A stretch of DNA of 17,337 nucleotides from Treponema sp. UBA4232 (GCA_002396325.1 DGXM01000197.1:1-17337), one strand, 5' to 3'. Positions 7,291-15,528 are shown, counted from the stretch's first letter. Notes: generated by a model from the sequence alone, not told the origin. Numbers and translations are program-made.

Positions 7291-7575
7291 TTAGTTGGAT
7301 CCGGTTACGACAGTGGTTGTTGATCTCCAGATTCCGGGGAAGTTGAAGGTTTTTTCATCAACAGTGGAAATCTTTGTGATTCCGCCTTCTCTGGCAGCCC
7401 TTGCAATACCGTGGTCCTGATTGAAGGGAATCGGAATGAAGCCGAAAAGGTATCCTGCGGTTGCTGTTCCGACAAGAGGTCCGAGTTCATTTGACGTGGC
7501 TGTAATCGGTTTTGTACTGGTACAACCCGCAAGTACAATGAGCGAGGCCAGTGCCGGCAATAACAGTTTTTTCAT
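7291..7575 (-). CDS. TRL-family small lipoprotein
   Basis: A 94-residue lipoprotein: MKKLLLPALASLIVLAGC with a good lipobox (LAG-C18), so the mature protein is about 77 residues. The mature sequence follows the TRL family pattern as I know it: GPLVGTATAGYLFGFIPI, then DHGIARAAREGGITKISTVD and a closing STTTVVTG. TRL proteins (the name comes from a tRNA-associated locus) are small lipoproteins of unknown function, often found in several copies in spirochaetes and enteric bacteria. AAGGAG stands 7 nt before ATG 7575, and just upstream is a perfect GAGGAA/TTCCTC palindrome (7588-7601). Transcribed divergently from the gene at 7770. The promoter region carries an eight-G homopolymer, hinting at length-dependent expression. 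Confidence 0.88.
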   Translation of the reverse strand: MKKLLLPALASLIVLAGCTSTKPITATSNELGPLVGTATAGYLFGFIPIPFNQDHGIARAAREGGITKISTVDEKTFNFPGIWRSTTTVVTGSN

Positions 7576-7587
7576 AATTTACTCCTT

Positions 7588-7601
7588 GAGGAATTTTCCT
7601 C
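7588..7601 (-). promoter_or_regulatory. Palindrome next to the TRL ribosome site
   Basis: GAGGAATTTTCCTC is a 6+6 inverted repeat just upstream of the AAGGAG ribosome site on the minus-strand mRNA. It may shape the leader or stabilise the 5' end. Too short to assign a role. Confidence 0.3.
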
Positions 7602-7612
7602 GACTTAAAAAG

Positions 7613-7650
7613 ATTATCACATCATACCCCCCCCATTAAAACAGTCTGAA
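7613..7650 (-). promoter_or_regulatory. Candidate promoter of the TRL lipoprotein with an in-spacer poly(G) tract
   Basis: On the minus strand TTCAGA (7650-7645, 4/6) and TATGAT (7626-7621, 5/6) are 18 nt apart, and the last eight spacer bases are all G (7634-7627). A second possible -10, GATAAT (7618-7613), would also leave the tract in the spacer. Assigned from consensus similarity only. Confidence 0.45.
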
Positions 7651-7722
7651 ATTTTGATATAAAATTGAAATTTTTTAAATTTTCTGAAAACCGCGTCCTC
7701 AACCGGAAAAAAGGAGCAGGCT

Positions 7723-7773
7723 TTGCTTTTTTCTAAATTCCCTTTACTTATCTGCCGATACTGGAAAAGATGA
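7723..7773 (+). CDS. Possible 16-codon leader ORF coupled to the spiro-SPASM gene
   Basis: TTG at 7723 is placed exactly 6 nt after a strong AAGGAG (7711-7716). It opens a 16-codon frame (LLFSKFPLLICRYWKR) whose TGA at 7771-7773 overlaps the ATG of the next gene as ATGA. The main gene's own ribosome site (GGAAAAG directly before ATG) is poor, so translational coupling would make sense. The non-ATG start and short length keep this tentative; the strong AAGGAG could be chance. Confidence 0.25.
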   Translation: MLFSKFPLLICRYWKR

Positions 7774-9419
7774 AATCCATTGTTTTTTTATATGCAGGCT
7801 TTGAGCAGACTCATGCCTTTGATTCTATATTCTCTTCACAGTCAGCCTTTGAGCGGACTTTGACATGGACCCGCGGCGTTGAAGGCTCTTTAGGTATTGT
7901 GGTTGCCGTCTCTGAAAAAACCGATGGAATGGTGCGATCCTCCCTTAAATCTCAGGGAATCGAGGCAAAAATCATAAAGAGGGAAGTGTGGCTTACCCGG
8001 GATCTTTTGGAGCAGATGGCACTTTCGGTTTCGCAGTCAGGTGCCGATTGTGCGGTTTATTCCTTTGCCGACAGACCCTTTTTGGATTCAGTCCTCACAA
8101 AATCACTTTTGAAAGACCATTTTGAATATGCCGCCGAATACACTTTCGCAGACGGCTATCCCGAAGGATTTGCTCCTGAAGTCATCGACAAGGGCACTTT
8201 GAACATTTTGGCATCCCTCGCGAAGGAAAAAGACAAGGTCGGACTTTCCCCCGTGAAAACAGGCAGCATTTTTTCCGTGATAAAGACAGACATAAACTCC
8301 TTTGAAATAGAGACCGTGATTGCTGAAAAAGACTGGCGCATGCTCAGACTCGACTTTTCATGCTCAACCAAGGAAAAGACTTTGGCCTGCCGTAATCTTT
8401 ACGAAGAGGCCCTGGACAAAAAGATTCCCTTTACCGCACGCGCTCTTTCGGAACATTCAGAATCTTCGGTAAAAGTGCAGCGCACAGTGCCCGCTTTTTA
8501 TTCCGTGCAGATTTCAGGATTTTACGGAGTCGAATCTGTTTACAACCCTCTATTTGCGGAAAATGGAAACAGCGCTCTTCTTTCTGCAAAGGGTCAAAAT
8601 CCTCCTGCAATGCCGCTTGAAAAATTCAGGGCTCTCTGTGCAGACATTGCTTCTTATTCGGAAACTGCCGTAGTGAGTCTGAGTGCCTGGGGGGATCCTC
8701 TCTGCATTTCTTCTCTTGCGGATTATGTTGATTCAGTTCTTCAGTATCCCGAACTTTCAGTTCTGATTGAATGTGACGGTCTTTTTGTTGACAGGGCGAC
8801 TGTTGATTTGGTTTCATCTGTTGTGAAAAAACATCCTGTGCGCGAAAATCCAAATCCTCCGGTCACATGGATTGTGAGTGTTGATGCATTCAGCGAGGCT
8901 GCATACAATCTTCTGCATCCTGCGTTTGCCGGAGAGAGTGGAATCGTGAAAAGCGCGGCGAATCAGTCTGCCTATGCTTATGCCGTGAATGCCGTTGCTC
9001 TTCTGGAGGAATTTTTCCCGGGGGATGTGTATCCTCAGTTTATGCGGATGAATAAAAATGAAAATGAGTTGGAATCCTTCTATAGATATTGGCATGATTC
9101 ATCGTCTCCGTCGAAGGGGCGAGTGATAATCCAGAAGTATGACAATTTCTGCGGAAAACTCAGCGATGAAAAACCTGCCGACCTTTCGCCGCTTACAAGA
9201 CCTCCATGCTGGCATTTGAAAAGGGACATGACGATTCTTGCAGACGGTTCTGTTCCGATGTGCAGGGAATGTGTTTTCTCAAATCTTCAGGGAAACGTTT
9301 TCAACGAAGGCATTGCATCTGTGTGGAAAAAAATGGAAGAGAAGGCGGCATCTCACATAGCCGGGAAATATGCAGATTTGTGCGGGGAGTGCGATGAATA
9401 CTATACCTTTAATTTTTAA
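7770..9419 (+). CDS. Spiro-SPASM protein (degenerate nucleotidyltransferase-like and radical-SAM-like domains, SPASM C-terminus)
   Basis: 549 residues. Residues 1-215 look like a nucleotide-sugar pyrophosphorylase/CMP-sugar synthetase fold (VFLYAG at 5-10, SAFERTL 25-31, YSFADRPFLD 97-106, TFADGYPEGFAPEV 125-138), but the N-terminal substrate loop lacks the R-x-PGK signature. Residues 240-470 follow the radical SAM barrel outline: VQISGFYG (246-253) stands where CxxxCxxC should be and holds no Cys, while SLSAWGDPL (303-311) matches the G-x-GEP-like strand. The C-terminus has SPASM-like cysteines C480, C498, C501, C538 and C541. This matches a spirochaete-restricted family I know as 'spiro-SPASM'; its function is not established. 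Overlaps the next gene by 26 nt and heads the six-gene run. Likely cytoplasmic (no signal peptide). Confidence 0.88.
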   Translation: MKSIVFLYAGFEQTHAFDSIFSSQSAFERTLTWTRGVEGSLGIVVAVSEKTDGMVRSSLKSQGIEAKIIKREVWLTRDLLEQMALSVSQSGADCAVYSFADRPFLDSVLTKSLLKDHFEYAAEYTFADGYPEGFAPEVIDKGTLNILASLAKEKDKVGLSPVKTGSIFSVIKTDINSFEIETVIAEKDWRMLRLDFSCSTKEKTLACRNLYEEALDKKIPFTARALSEHSESSVKVQRTVPAFYSVQISGFYGVESVYNPLFAENGNSALLSAKGQNPPAMPLEKFRALCADIASYSETAVVSLSAWGDPLCISSLADYVDSVLQYPELSVLIECDGLFVDRATVDLVSSVVKKHPVRENPNPPVTWIVSVDAFSEAAYNLLHPAFAGESGIVKSAANQSAYAYAVNAVALLEEFFPGDVYPQFMRMNKNENELESFYRYWHDSSSPSKGRVIIQKYDNFCGKLSDEKPADLSPLTRPPCWHLKRDMTILADGSVPMCRECVFSNLQGNVFNEGIASVWKKMEEKAASHIAGKYADLCGECDEYYTFNF

Positions 9420-10359
9420 TCAGCGCACAGTGGACCGTACCATTTTAGGCGGAGTGGAACAGGATCAGAATGTGAGTATGCCTGTCACCTGTCTGATTCT
9501 GAACAGAAACGGAAACAAATACAGAAGCATCATTTTTGACCGCCTCATCTACCACGGATTTGAAAAAGTCATTTGTGTGGAGGCCAAGAAAAATCTGCGC
9601 GGACTCGATGAACTTTCACAGCAGTATCCCACGGTGAAATTTATGATTCCTCACGAGCATGTCACTCCGGGAGATATGATGAACCTTGGAATGGGAGAGG
9701 CTAAATCTCCTTATGTGCTTGTGCTTCAGGATGATTTGTGCACTGAATCCTTCCATTTTCCCGCGTCGCTTGCAAAAAAATTGATTGATCAGAATCAGTT
9801 TTGTGTGTGCCCCAGACTTGCAACGGAAAATCAACAGACACTTCCCGTGCATTACATACCGTCTTCGAAGAAATCCGTTTTCACTATTGAATCGACACTC
9901 ACAATGGCTACGGGAACAAAAACATTCTATGCATCAGACTGGGCAGGATTTTACAACCGCGATAAATTCATTCAGCTGGGTGGTGCCGATTACACGATTG
10001 ATTCCGAATACTGGCAGAAGCTTGATTTGTTTTTCAGATCCTGGCTTTGGGGAGAAACCACAACAATCGACTCTTCAATGCTGCTCACATATTCAGGAGA
10101 AGTTCACGAAGAAGATATGACGGCGGGCCCTTCGTATATGCGTTTTTATCTGAAGAACCTGCTGCCTGTTTTTGGAAGCGACCATGCCGAAATTCCTGTC
10201 TCATCATTTTTTGCATTCCGCAAACAGCATTTCTGCGGATTCAGGGATTCAGTCGAGTTGTTCAGAAACGCAAAAAATTGGACATTGCAAAACCGATACA
10301 GATTTAAAACAGATGCGGTGAGATTGATTGAAAACTGGGGGAATGGGGATATATCATGA
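9394..10359 (+). CDS. GT2-like (GT-A fold) glycosyltransferase
   Basis: 321 residues from ATG 9394, which has GGGGAG 4 nt upstream; an in-frame ATG at 9370 lies deeper in the preceding gene and has no ribosome site. Residues 29-115 fit a GT-A nucleotide-sugar-binding half: MPVTCLILNRN (29-39), GFEKVICVEA (55-64), the N-x-G segment MMNLGMGEAKSPYVLVLQDD (95-114) with the acidic metal-binding pair D113-D114. The second half has SDWAGFYNRDKFIQLGGAD (181-199), typical of the acceptor side of family 2 enzymes. No membrane segment, so it probably works in the cytoplasm on a protein or a soluble or lipid-linked acceptor. Donor and acceptor cannot be read from sequence. It overlaps the next gene by 4 nt (ATGA), which indicates coupled translation. 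Confidence 0.85.
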   Translation: MNTIPLIFNQRTVDRTILGGVEQDQNVSMPVTCLILNRNGNKYRSIIFDRLIYHGFEKVICVEAKKNLRGLDELSQQYPTVKFMIPHEHVTPGDMMNLGMGEAKSPYVLVLQDDLCTESFHFPASLAKKLIDQNQFCVCPRLATENQQTLPVHYIPSSKKSVFTIESTLTMATGTKTFYASDWAGFYNRDKFIQLGGADYTIDSEYWQKLDLFFRSWLWGETTTIDSSMLLTYSGEVHEEDMTAGPSYMRFYLKNLLPVFGSDHAEIPVSSFFAFRKQHFCGFRDSVELFRNAKNWTLQNRYRFKTDAVRLIENWGNGDIS

Positions 10360-12875
10360 ATTTATTGCGTAAACTTACCGGAAAAACAAGAACCGTTGTT
10401 ATTGTTCAATGCAGGCTTTCTTCCACAAGGCTTCCCGGAAAAGCTCTTTTGCCGCTCGGGAATCATACTGTGCTTGAGTGGACTCTTAAGGCCATGCATA
10501 AAGTTTCTGCCGATGCTTATTATCTTGCGACTGACGAGGCCAGTGCTCCAAGTCTTAAGGAAATTGCATCCAGATGTCATTACGAGATTTTTGCCGGCTC
10601 TTTGGATGATGTGCTCGACAGATTCTGTAAAGTGATAGAAGTTTCAAAAGCCGAGTGGGTCATCCGTGCCACTGCCGACAACCCTTTCCTTTTTTACGAA
10701 GCCGCAAATGATTTGTATGCTGAGTTCGAAAAGAGGTCTGAAGAAAGCGATTCGGGAATAGATTACATGACTTTCACAGGTCTTCCACACGGAAGCGGAG
10801 TGGAAATGTTCAAGGCTTCATCTCTTCTTGATGCCGCTTCAAAGACAAAAGATCCTTACGACCACGAGCATGTTGGACCGGCTCTCTACAATCATCAGGA
10901 CACGTACAAATGCGAATTCATTCAGTGTCCGGAGGAATATAATTATCCTGATCTGCGCACAACCATAGACACAAAGTTTGATTACATACGCGCACAGAAG
11001 ATTGTGGACCGTCTTTCAAAAAATATACAGGCAAAGGGCCCGTACAGCGCAAAGGAAATTCTTTCCGCGTTTGAGAGTCCTGCCATTTCAAATCCCATGC
11101 TCTTTATTCCTTCTACGGAAAAGGGAAGGGGCACAGGTCATCTTCACCGCTGTCTTCAGCTTGCACTCGAAACCGGAGGCGACATTTACATCCCCGAGAA
11201 AAAAGAAGGCACTCTTGATCAATGCGGCATCCTTGTTGACGAGGCATTGCAGAATGGCCTGCATCCGTATCAGGTGGTGGACTCTCTTGACTGCGCCGGT
11301 CAGTACAGTCTTGCGGTGTGCGACAATTTCATTACGTCTTCGGTGGAAGGAAAAATGCTTTCATCGCTGTGTCCTGTTCTTGCAATGGATGAAGGAGCTG
11401 AAGACACAACATTTGCGGATTACCTTCTGGACATAATTCCTTCGATGGATATGAACCGCAGGGCAAATTGCGTTGATCCCTCGTTTATTCCTCTTCCAAA
11501 AAAGCGTAGAAGTGCGGAAGCCGCCGATGCAAAGATTCATACGGCAATCGTGGTACTTGGCGGTGAGGATCCTTCATCGCTTTCGATTCCTGCTGCCCGT
11601 GCCCTTGCGGCTCAGTCGGTTTATGTTACGGTGGTATGCCCCGGTGAGGTTTCGATGGAGGGCCTTGAGAGCCGTCTTTCTGAAAGCGACAGACAGTTTG
11701 TGAAAGTCGTTCCGCCCATTCGGGATTTGAAGGAAAAACTCAGTGAGTATGATTTGGTTGTGACCCACTATGGATTCACGGCGTTCGAGGCAAGTGCCGC
11801 AAATTGTGCAGTCATTCTTTTGGGAACCACGCCTCTTCACGAGGCCCTTGCGGAAAAGTACAATTTCGTTTGTCTTGGTCCGGAAAAAATCAATGCGGAT
11901 TCATTCAAGGAACTGATGCAGAAACCTGCCCGGCTTCATCATGGAAAAACCGTGGATTATGAAAAAAATCTCAGCGAATATCTTGTGACTCTTTCTCAAG
12001 GAAAAAGAATCCTTTGTCCCGTGTGCCGCTGTGAAAAATCCCTTGACCCTGTTGTGGCTCGCATAAAAGAACGTACTTTCAGAAGATGCCGTAAATGCGG
12101 AATGCTCTATCAGTCCTGGACGGTTCAGTCTGAGCAGACGGTTTACAATCACGACTACTTTTACGACAATTACGAGAAGCAGTACGGAAAGACATATCTC
12201 GATGATTTTGCATCCATTAAAACTCAGGGTGTGCGCAGAACCAGTGTAATCGACATGCTTTATAGAAGAAATCATTCATCTGTTACTCCCACGATTCTTG
12301 ACATAGGATGCGCAATGGGGCCGTTCCTTTCCGCTGCAAATGATGCGGGATGGCAGGTGTTCGGTACCGATGTGTCTCAGGATGCCGTTGACTATGTGCA
12401 GAACCAATTGCATTTCCCTGCCACATGCAGTGCGTTTCCGGAAATCGATGTCGCAAAGGAATTCGGTGTCGAGGCCTTCGATGCGGTTACAATGTGGTAT
12501 GTAATCGAACATTTCCAGGATTTGAATTCGGTTCTTGAAGCAATATCAAAGATTGTGAAAAAGGGCGGCGTCTTTGCATTCAGCACCCCTTCCGCATCCG
12601 GCGTAAGTGCAAAATACAACACGCAGACTTTCTTTGAACAGAGCCCGTCCGATCATTACACTCTCTGGGAACCGAACAGGGCAGACTCAATCCTCCGCAG
12701 ATACGGATTCAAAGTCTATAAGATTGTACCCACCGGAATTCATCCTGAACGTTTTCCGAAAGCAAAGAAAAAAAATCTTTCCCCGTCGTCTCTCCAATTC
12801 AAAATGTTTGGAGCAGCCAGTCGTCTTTTTAAGTTGGGTGATACATTCGAAGTGTATTGCAAGAAGGTGAAATAA
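10356..12875 (+). CDS. Three-domain fusion: SpsF-like cytidylyltransferase, PseG-like domain, zinc-ribbon SAM methyltransferase
   Basis: 839 residues. Domain 1 (about 12-230): SpsF/CMP-sugar synthetase type with QCRLSSTRLPGKALLPL (18-34), ATADNPF (105-111) and a D-x-K motif near 205. Domain 2 (about 246-525): GT-B-like fold resembling PseG, the nucleotide-sugar hydrolase of pseudaminic acid synthesis, with GRGTGHLHRC (257-266, H262 at the PseG catalytic-His position), LGGEDPSSL (401-409) and DLVVTHYGFTAFEASA (466-481). Domain 3 (about 551-839): a four-Cys ribbon C554/C557/C578/C581, then a class I methyltransferase with ILDIGCAMGPFL (647-658), VFGTDVS (668-674) and VTMWYVIEHF (711-720). Inferred role: making and methylating an activated nine-carbon-type or related sugar, substrate unknown. 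Starts inside the preceding stop (ATGA) and its TAA overlaps the next ATG by one base. Confidence 0.88.
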   Translation: MNLLRKLTGKTRTVVIVQCRLSSTRLPGKALLPLGNHTVLEWTLKAMHKVSADAYYLATDEASAPSLKEIASRCHYEIFAGSLDDVLDRFCKVIEVSKAEWVIRATADNPFLFYEAANDLYAEFEKRSEESDSGIDYMTFTGLPHGSGVEMFKASSLLDAASKTKDPYDHEHVGPALYNHQDTYKCEFIQCPEEYNYPDLRTTIDTKFDYIRAQKIVDRLSKNIQAKGPYSAKEILSAFESPAISNPMLFIPSTEKGRGTGHLHRCLQLALETGGDIYIPEKKEGTLDQCGILVDEALQNGLHPYQVVDSLDCAGQYSLAVCDNFITSSVEGKMLSSLCPVLAMDEGAEDTTFADYLLDIIPSMDMNRRANCVDPSFIPLPKKRRSAEAADAKIHTAIVVLGGEDPSSLSIPAARALAAQSVYVTVVCPGEVSMEGLESRLSESDRQFVKVVPPIRDLKEKLSEYDLVVTHYGFTAFEASAANCAVILLGTTPLHEALAEKYNFVCLGPEKINADSFKELMQKPARLHHGKTVDYEKNLSEYLVTLSQGKRILCPVCRCEKSLDPVVARIKERTFRRCRKCGMLYQSWTVQSEQTVYNHDYFYDNYEKQYGKTYLDDFASIKTQGVRRTSVIDMLYRRNHSSVTPTILDIGCAMGPFLSAANDAGWQVFGTDVSQDAVDYVQNQLHFPATCSAFPEIDVAKEFGVEAFDAVTMWYVIEHFQDLNSVLEAISKIVKKGGVFAFSTPSASGVSAKYNTQTFFEQSPSDHYTLWEPNRADSILRRYGFKVYKIVPTGIHPERFPKAKKKNLSPSSLQFKMFGAASRLFKLGDTFEVYCKKVK

Positions 12876-14485
12876 TGGAAAAGTACGTGTTGATTTTGGG
12901 GGCAGGTTTGATGCAGCGTCCTTCAATCGAGGCGGCCTGTGAACTTGGATACAAGACCCTCGTTGTTGACGCAAACCCAAATGCTCTTTGCACAGGATTC
13001 GCAGACCGCTTTGAACCGATAGATTTGAAAGCAAAGGAAAAAATCGCGGATTTGGCCCTGTCCATGGGCGATGGTCTTGCAGGTGTGTTTACCGCGGGAA
13101 CAGATTTTTCGGCAACAGTTTCCTATGTGGCGGAAAAGTGCGGGTTCAAGGCTCACAGCTACGAGTCGGCATTGAATGCAAGCAACAAAATCAGAATGCG
13201 CTCCTGTTTCAAAAAAGCAGGAGTTCCGTCTCCTGAATTCAGGGAAGTGCACCGTTCGCAGATAGCCTCTTTGCTCCGTCCTTCCGAAATGGAAAAAATC
13301 AAATTCCCAAAAGTCGTGAAGCCTGTTGACAATATGGGGGCCAGAGGCTGCAGACTCATCAGAAATCAAAGCGAATTCCTTCCGTCGGTTGAAGATGCAG
13401 TGCGCAATTCCAGAAGCGGAAAGGCAATCCTTGAAGATTATATGGAAGGTCCCGAATTTTCCATCGATGCTGTTGTTTGGAACGGAACTCTCACAATCAC
13501 AGGATTTGCAGACCGGCACATTTATTATTCTCCGTATTTTATCGAAATGGGCCACACAATGCCCACAATAATAGAAGAAAAAAAGCGGAACGAACTCATC
13601 CTCGCATTTGCCCGCGGAATAAAAGCCCTGGGACTGAGTGCGGGAGTGGCAAAGGCAGACATAAAATATACCGCAGACGGTCCTATGATAGGGGAGATTG
13701 CAGCCCGTCTTTCCGGCGGATATATGTCAGGCTGGACTTATCCTTATGCTTCAAATCTTGAGCTTACAAAACAGGCTCTCCTTATTGCGGTGGGCAGGGA
13801 ACCGGAAGACCTTCTTTTGCGTAGAAAGCCTCTTCCCATTTCAGGCTCTCCTTTTGAGATTTACGAAGTGCCTTGCATCAAGACAAGCGCGGAAAGGGCC
13901 TGGATTTCAATTCCTGGAGTCATAAAGGAAATTTACGGTGAAGACAGATGCCTCCAGTATCCCTTCATTAAAAATGCAATGCTCCGTTCGAAATGCGGTG
14001 ACAAAGTTGATTTTCCCAGAAACAATGTGGAAAAATGCGGAAACTGTATTTCAACGGCCACGGATAGAAATCTTGCTGTAAATGCCGCGGAAAATGCCGC
14101 TGCCAGAATGGTTCTGCGCCTCGAAACTGACAATCCGCAGACAGAGACTTTCCTTATGGGCTTTGCACGGCCGTCTGAAGACGGTTTCCCTCCCAGTGCC
14201 TATGAATTGAATCCTTCTCAGAGGGAGGCATTGGACAAATATCTTTCATCGGCAGGAACCATTGCGGCGGATAAAAAGACTGAAACAAAAATTCCTATGT
14301 GTCTCGAAGAAATTGCCGATAATATTATGGACTGGAATCACAGGAGCATAAGAATGACGCTCAGAGCGTTCGACTCCATCTGTCCCAGGCATCCCGAAAT
14401 GGATGAAAAAGTCTTTTGGAATGCACTGGTACGCGGAGGACTCCAAGGTATTCTGTATGTTTCGGACAGCGTTGTGTCGAAATAA
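12875..14485 (+). CDS. ATP-grasp ligase (carboxylate-amine ligase type)
   Basis: 536 residues from ATG 12875 (AGGTGA 4 nt upstream; TAATG junction with the preceding gene). Residues 1-95 form the Rossmann-like preATP-grasp domain (YVLILGAGLMQRPSIEAA, then VVDANPNA). The ATP-grasp domain spans about 100-310: FPKVVKP with ATP-binding K149, GARGCR (155-160), LEDYMEGPEFSID (186-198) and MIGEIAARLSGG (271-282) with metal-binding E274. The arrangement resembles L-amino acid ligases, biotin carboxylase and carbamoyl-phosphate synthetase modules. Such enzymes activate a carboxylate as acyl phosphate and join it to an amine or similar nucleophile. A long C-terminal extension (about 330-536) includes a lid-like segment (KCGNCISTATDRNLAVNAAENAAARM) and about 110 further residues I do not recognise. 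Substrates unknown; context suggests acylating or aminoacylating a sugar. Confidence 0.87.
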   Translation: MEKYVLILGAGLMQRPSIEAACELGYKTLVVDANPNALCTGFADRFEPIDLKAKEKIADLALSMGDGLAGVFTAGTDFSATVSYVAEKCGFKAHSYESALNASNKIRMRSCFKKAGVPSPEFREVHRSQIASLLRPSEMEKIKFPKVVKPVDNMGARGCRLIRNQSEFLPSVEDAVRNSRSGKAILEDYMEGPEFSIDAVVWNGTLTITGFADRHIYYSPYFIEMGHTMPTIIEEKKRNELILAFARGIKALGLSAGVAKADIKYTADGPMIGEIAARLSGGYMSGWTYPYASNLELTKQALLIAVGREPEDLLLRRKPLPISGSPFEIYEVPCIKTSAERAWISIPGVIKEIYGEDRCLQYPFIKNAMLRSKCGDKVDFPRNNVEKCGNCISTATDRNLAVNAAENAAARMVLRLETDNPQTETFLMGFARPSEDGFPPSAYELNPSQREALDKYLSSAGTIAADKKTETKIPMCLEEIADNIMDWNHRSIRMTLRAFDSICPRHPEMDEKVFWNALVRGGLQGILYVSDSVVSK

Positions 14486-14507
14486 TCGGCGGGAGAATGT
14501 GTTCTAA

Positions 14508-15527
14508 ATGAAAAGGAGATTGTCTCTCACAGTTCTGTTTTTTCTCATTGCGGCTTTTGCCTGGTCTGCGGCTGTAAACGTTTCGGACTCGGCAAAGGCG
14601 GCTGGAATCAATCTGTACTGGGATCCCCTTGCTGAAACAGGCATTCTTGAGAGAAACGGCCACCACATTTCCTTCCGTGCAGGCGACAGTTTTGTTATCC
14701 GGGATTTTGACAGTTATATAGAAGAAGATGCGCCTTATGTTGAAAACAATCAGCTTATGGCAAGTCTTTCGTTCATGAATAACGCAGACAGTTTTTTCAA
14801 GTCTGTGGAAAATCAGTCCCACTTGAGAATAGGGGCGATTTTGATAGATCCGGGTCACGGTGGTAAGGATCCGGGGGCGTCGGCTGTTTGGACTATTGAC
14901 GGAAAAAGAGTTACCGTGCAGGAAAAGGACATCTGCCTGAACATAGGGCTCAAACTCCGTGATTATCTGAAGACGGCATATCCTGACAAGCAGATTCTGA
15001 TGACGCGGTCCACTGATGTTTATTTGAAGCTGGAGGAGCGCACTGATATTGCGAATTCCGTAAAGCTTGGTGAAAATGAGGCTATACTTTATGTTTCAAT
15101 ACATGTCAACGCAAGTTTGGACAAAAATGCCTGTGGTTACGAGGTCTGGTATCTTTCACCGGACTACCGCAGACAGGTTTTGGACAAAACTGTATCGGAC
15201 GATGCCAATGTGCAGTCCATACTGAATGATATGCTTGAGGAAGAGTATACAACGGAATCAATTCTCATTGCGAAATTCATCCTTGACGGCATAGGAACCC
15301 AGGTGGGAAATCTGAGTGAATCCCGTGGCGCAAAAGAGGAGGAATGGTTTGTGGTGAGAAATTCCAAGATGCCGAGTGTTTTGGTTGAAACAGGATTTCT
15401 GACCAATGAAAAAGAGGCAAAGCTTCTCACTGATGAGGACTACTTGAAAAAACTCAGCTTTGGGATATATAATGGACTGCAAGCGTTTGTAACTCATTTT
15501 GAACGCTCCAGAGGATTTACTGAGTAA
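14508..15527 (+). CDS. Secreted N-acetylmuramoyl-L-alanine amidase (Amidase_3)
   Basis: Cleaves the amide bond between N-acetylmuramic acid and L-alanine in peptidoglycan, acting in the periplasm. MKRRLSLTVLFFLIAAFAWSA is a signal peptide without lipobox. Residues about 35-100 (LYWDPLAETGILERNGHHISF, then an RAGD segment) look like a small copper-amine-oxidase-N-like beta domain. The zinc amidase domain (about 107-332) keeps all expected residues: H117 in DPGHGGKDPGA, E139 in VQEKD, H199 in SIHVNAS and catalytic E294 in VETGFLTN. The upstream in-frame stop at 14505 fixes the start; the nearest GGGAG is 12 nt away, so initiation may depend on read-through from the preceding gene 22 nt upstream. 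T. pallidum, as I recall, also has an amidase two genes before flaA. Confidence 0.95.
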   Translation: MKRRLSLTVLFFLIAAFAWSAAVNVSDSAKAAGINLYWDPLAETGILERNGHHISFRAGDSFVIRDFDSYIEEDAPYVENNQLMASLSFMNNADSFFKSVENQSHLRIGAILIDPGHGGKDPGASAVWTIDGKRVTVQEKDICLNIGLKLRDYLKTAYPDKQILMTRSTDVYLKLEERTDIANSVKLGENEAILYVSIHVNASLDKNACGYEVWYLSPDYRRQVLDKTVSDDANVQSILNDMLEEEYTTESILIAKFILDGIGTQVGNLSESRGAKEEEWFVVRNSKMPSVLVETGFLTNEKEAKLLTDEDYLKKLSFGIYNGLQAFVTHFERSRGFTE

Positions 15528-15528
15528 A

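Noticed and set aside
7770..9419. Active radical SAM enzyme
   Set aside because: The CxxxCxxC motif needed for the SAM-binding cluster is absent at the expected position, so catalytic radical chemistry cannot be claimed.
12923..13555. Open frame of 210 codons on the minus strand
   Set aside because: Entirely inside the ATP-grasp gene, which has clear motifs on the plus strand; no independent support.
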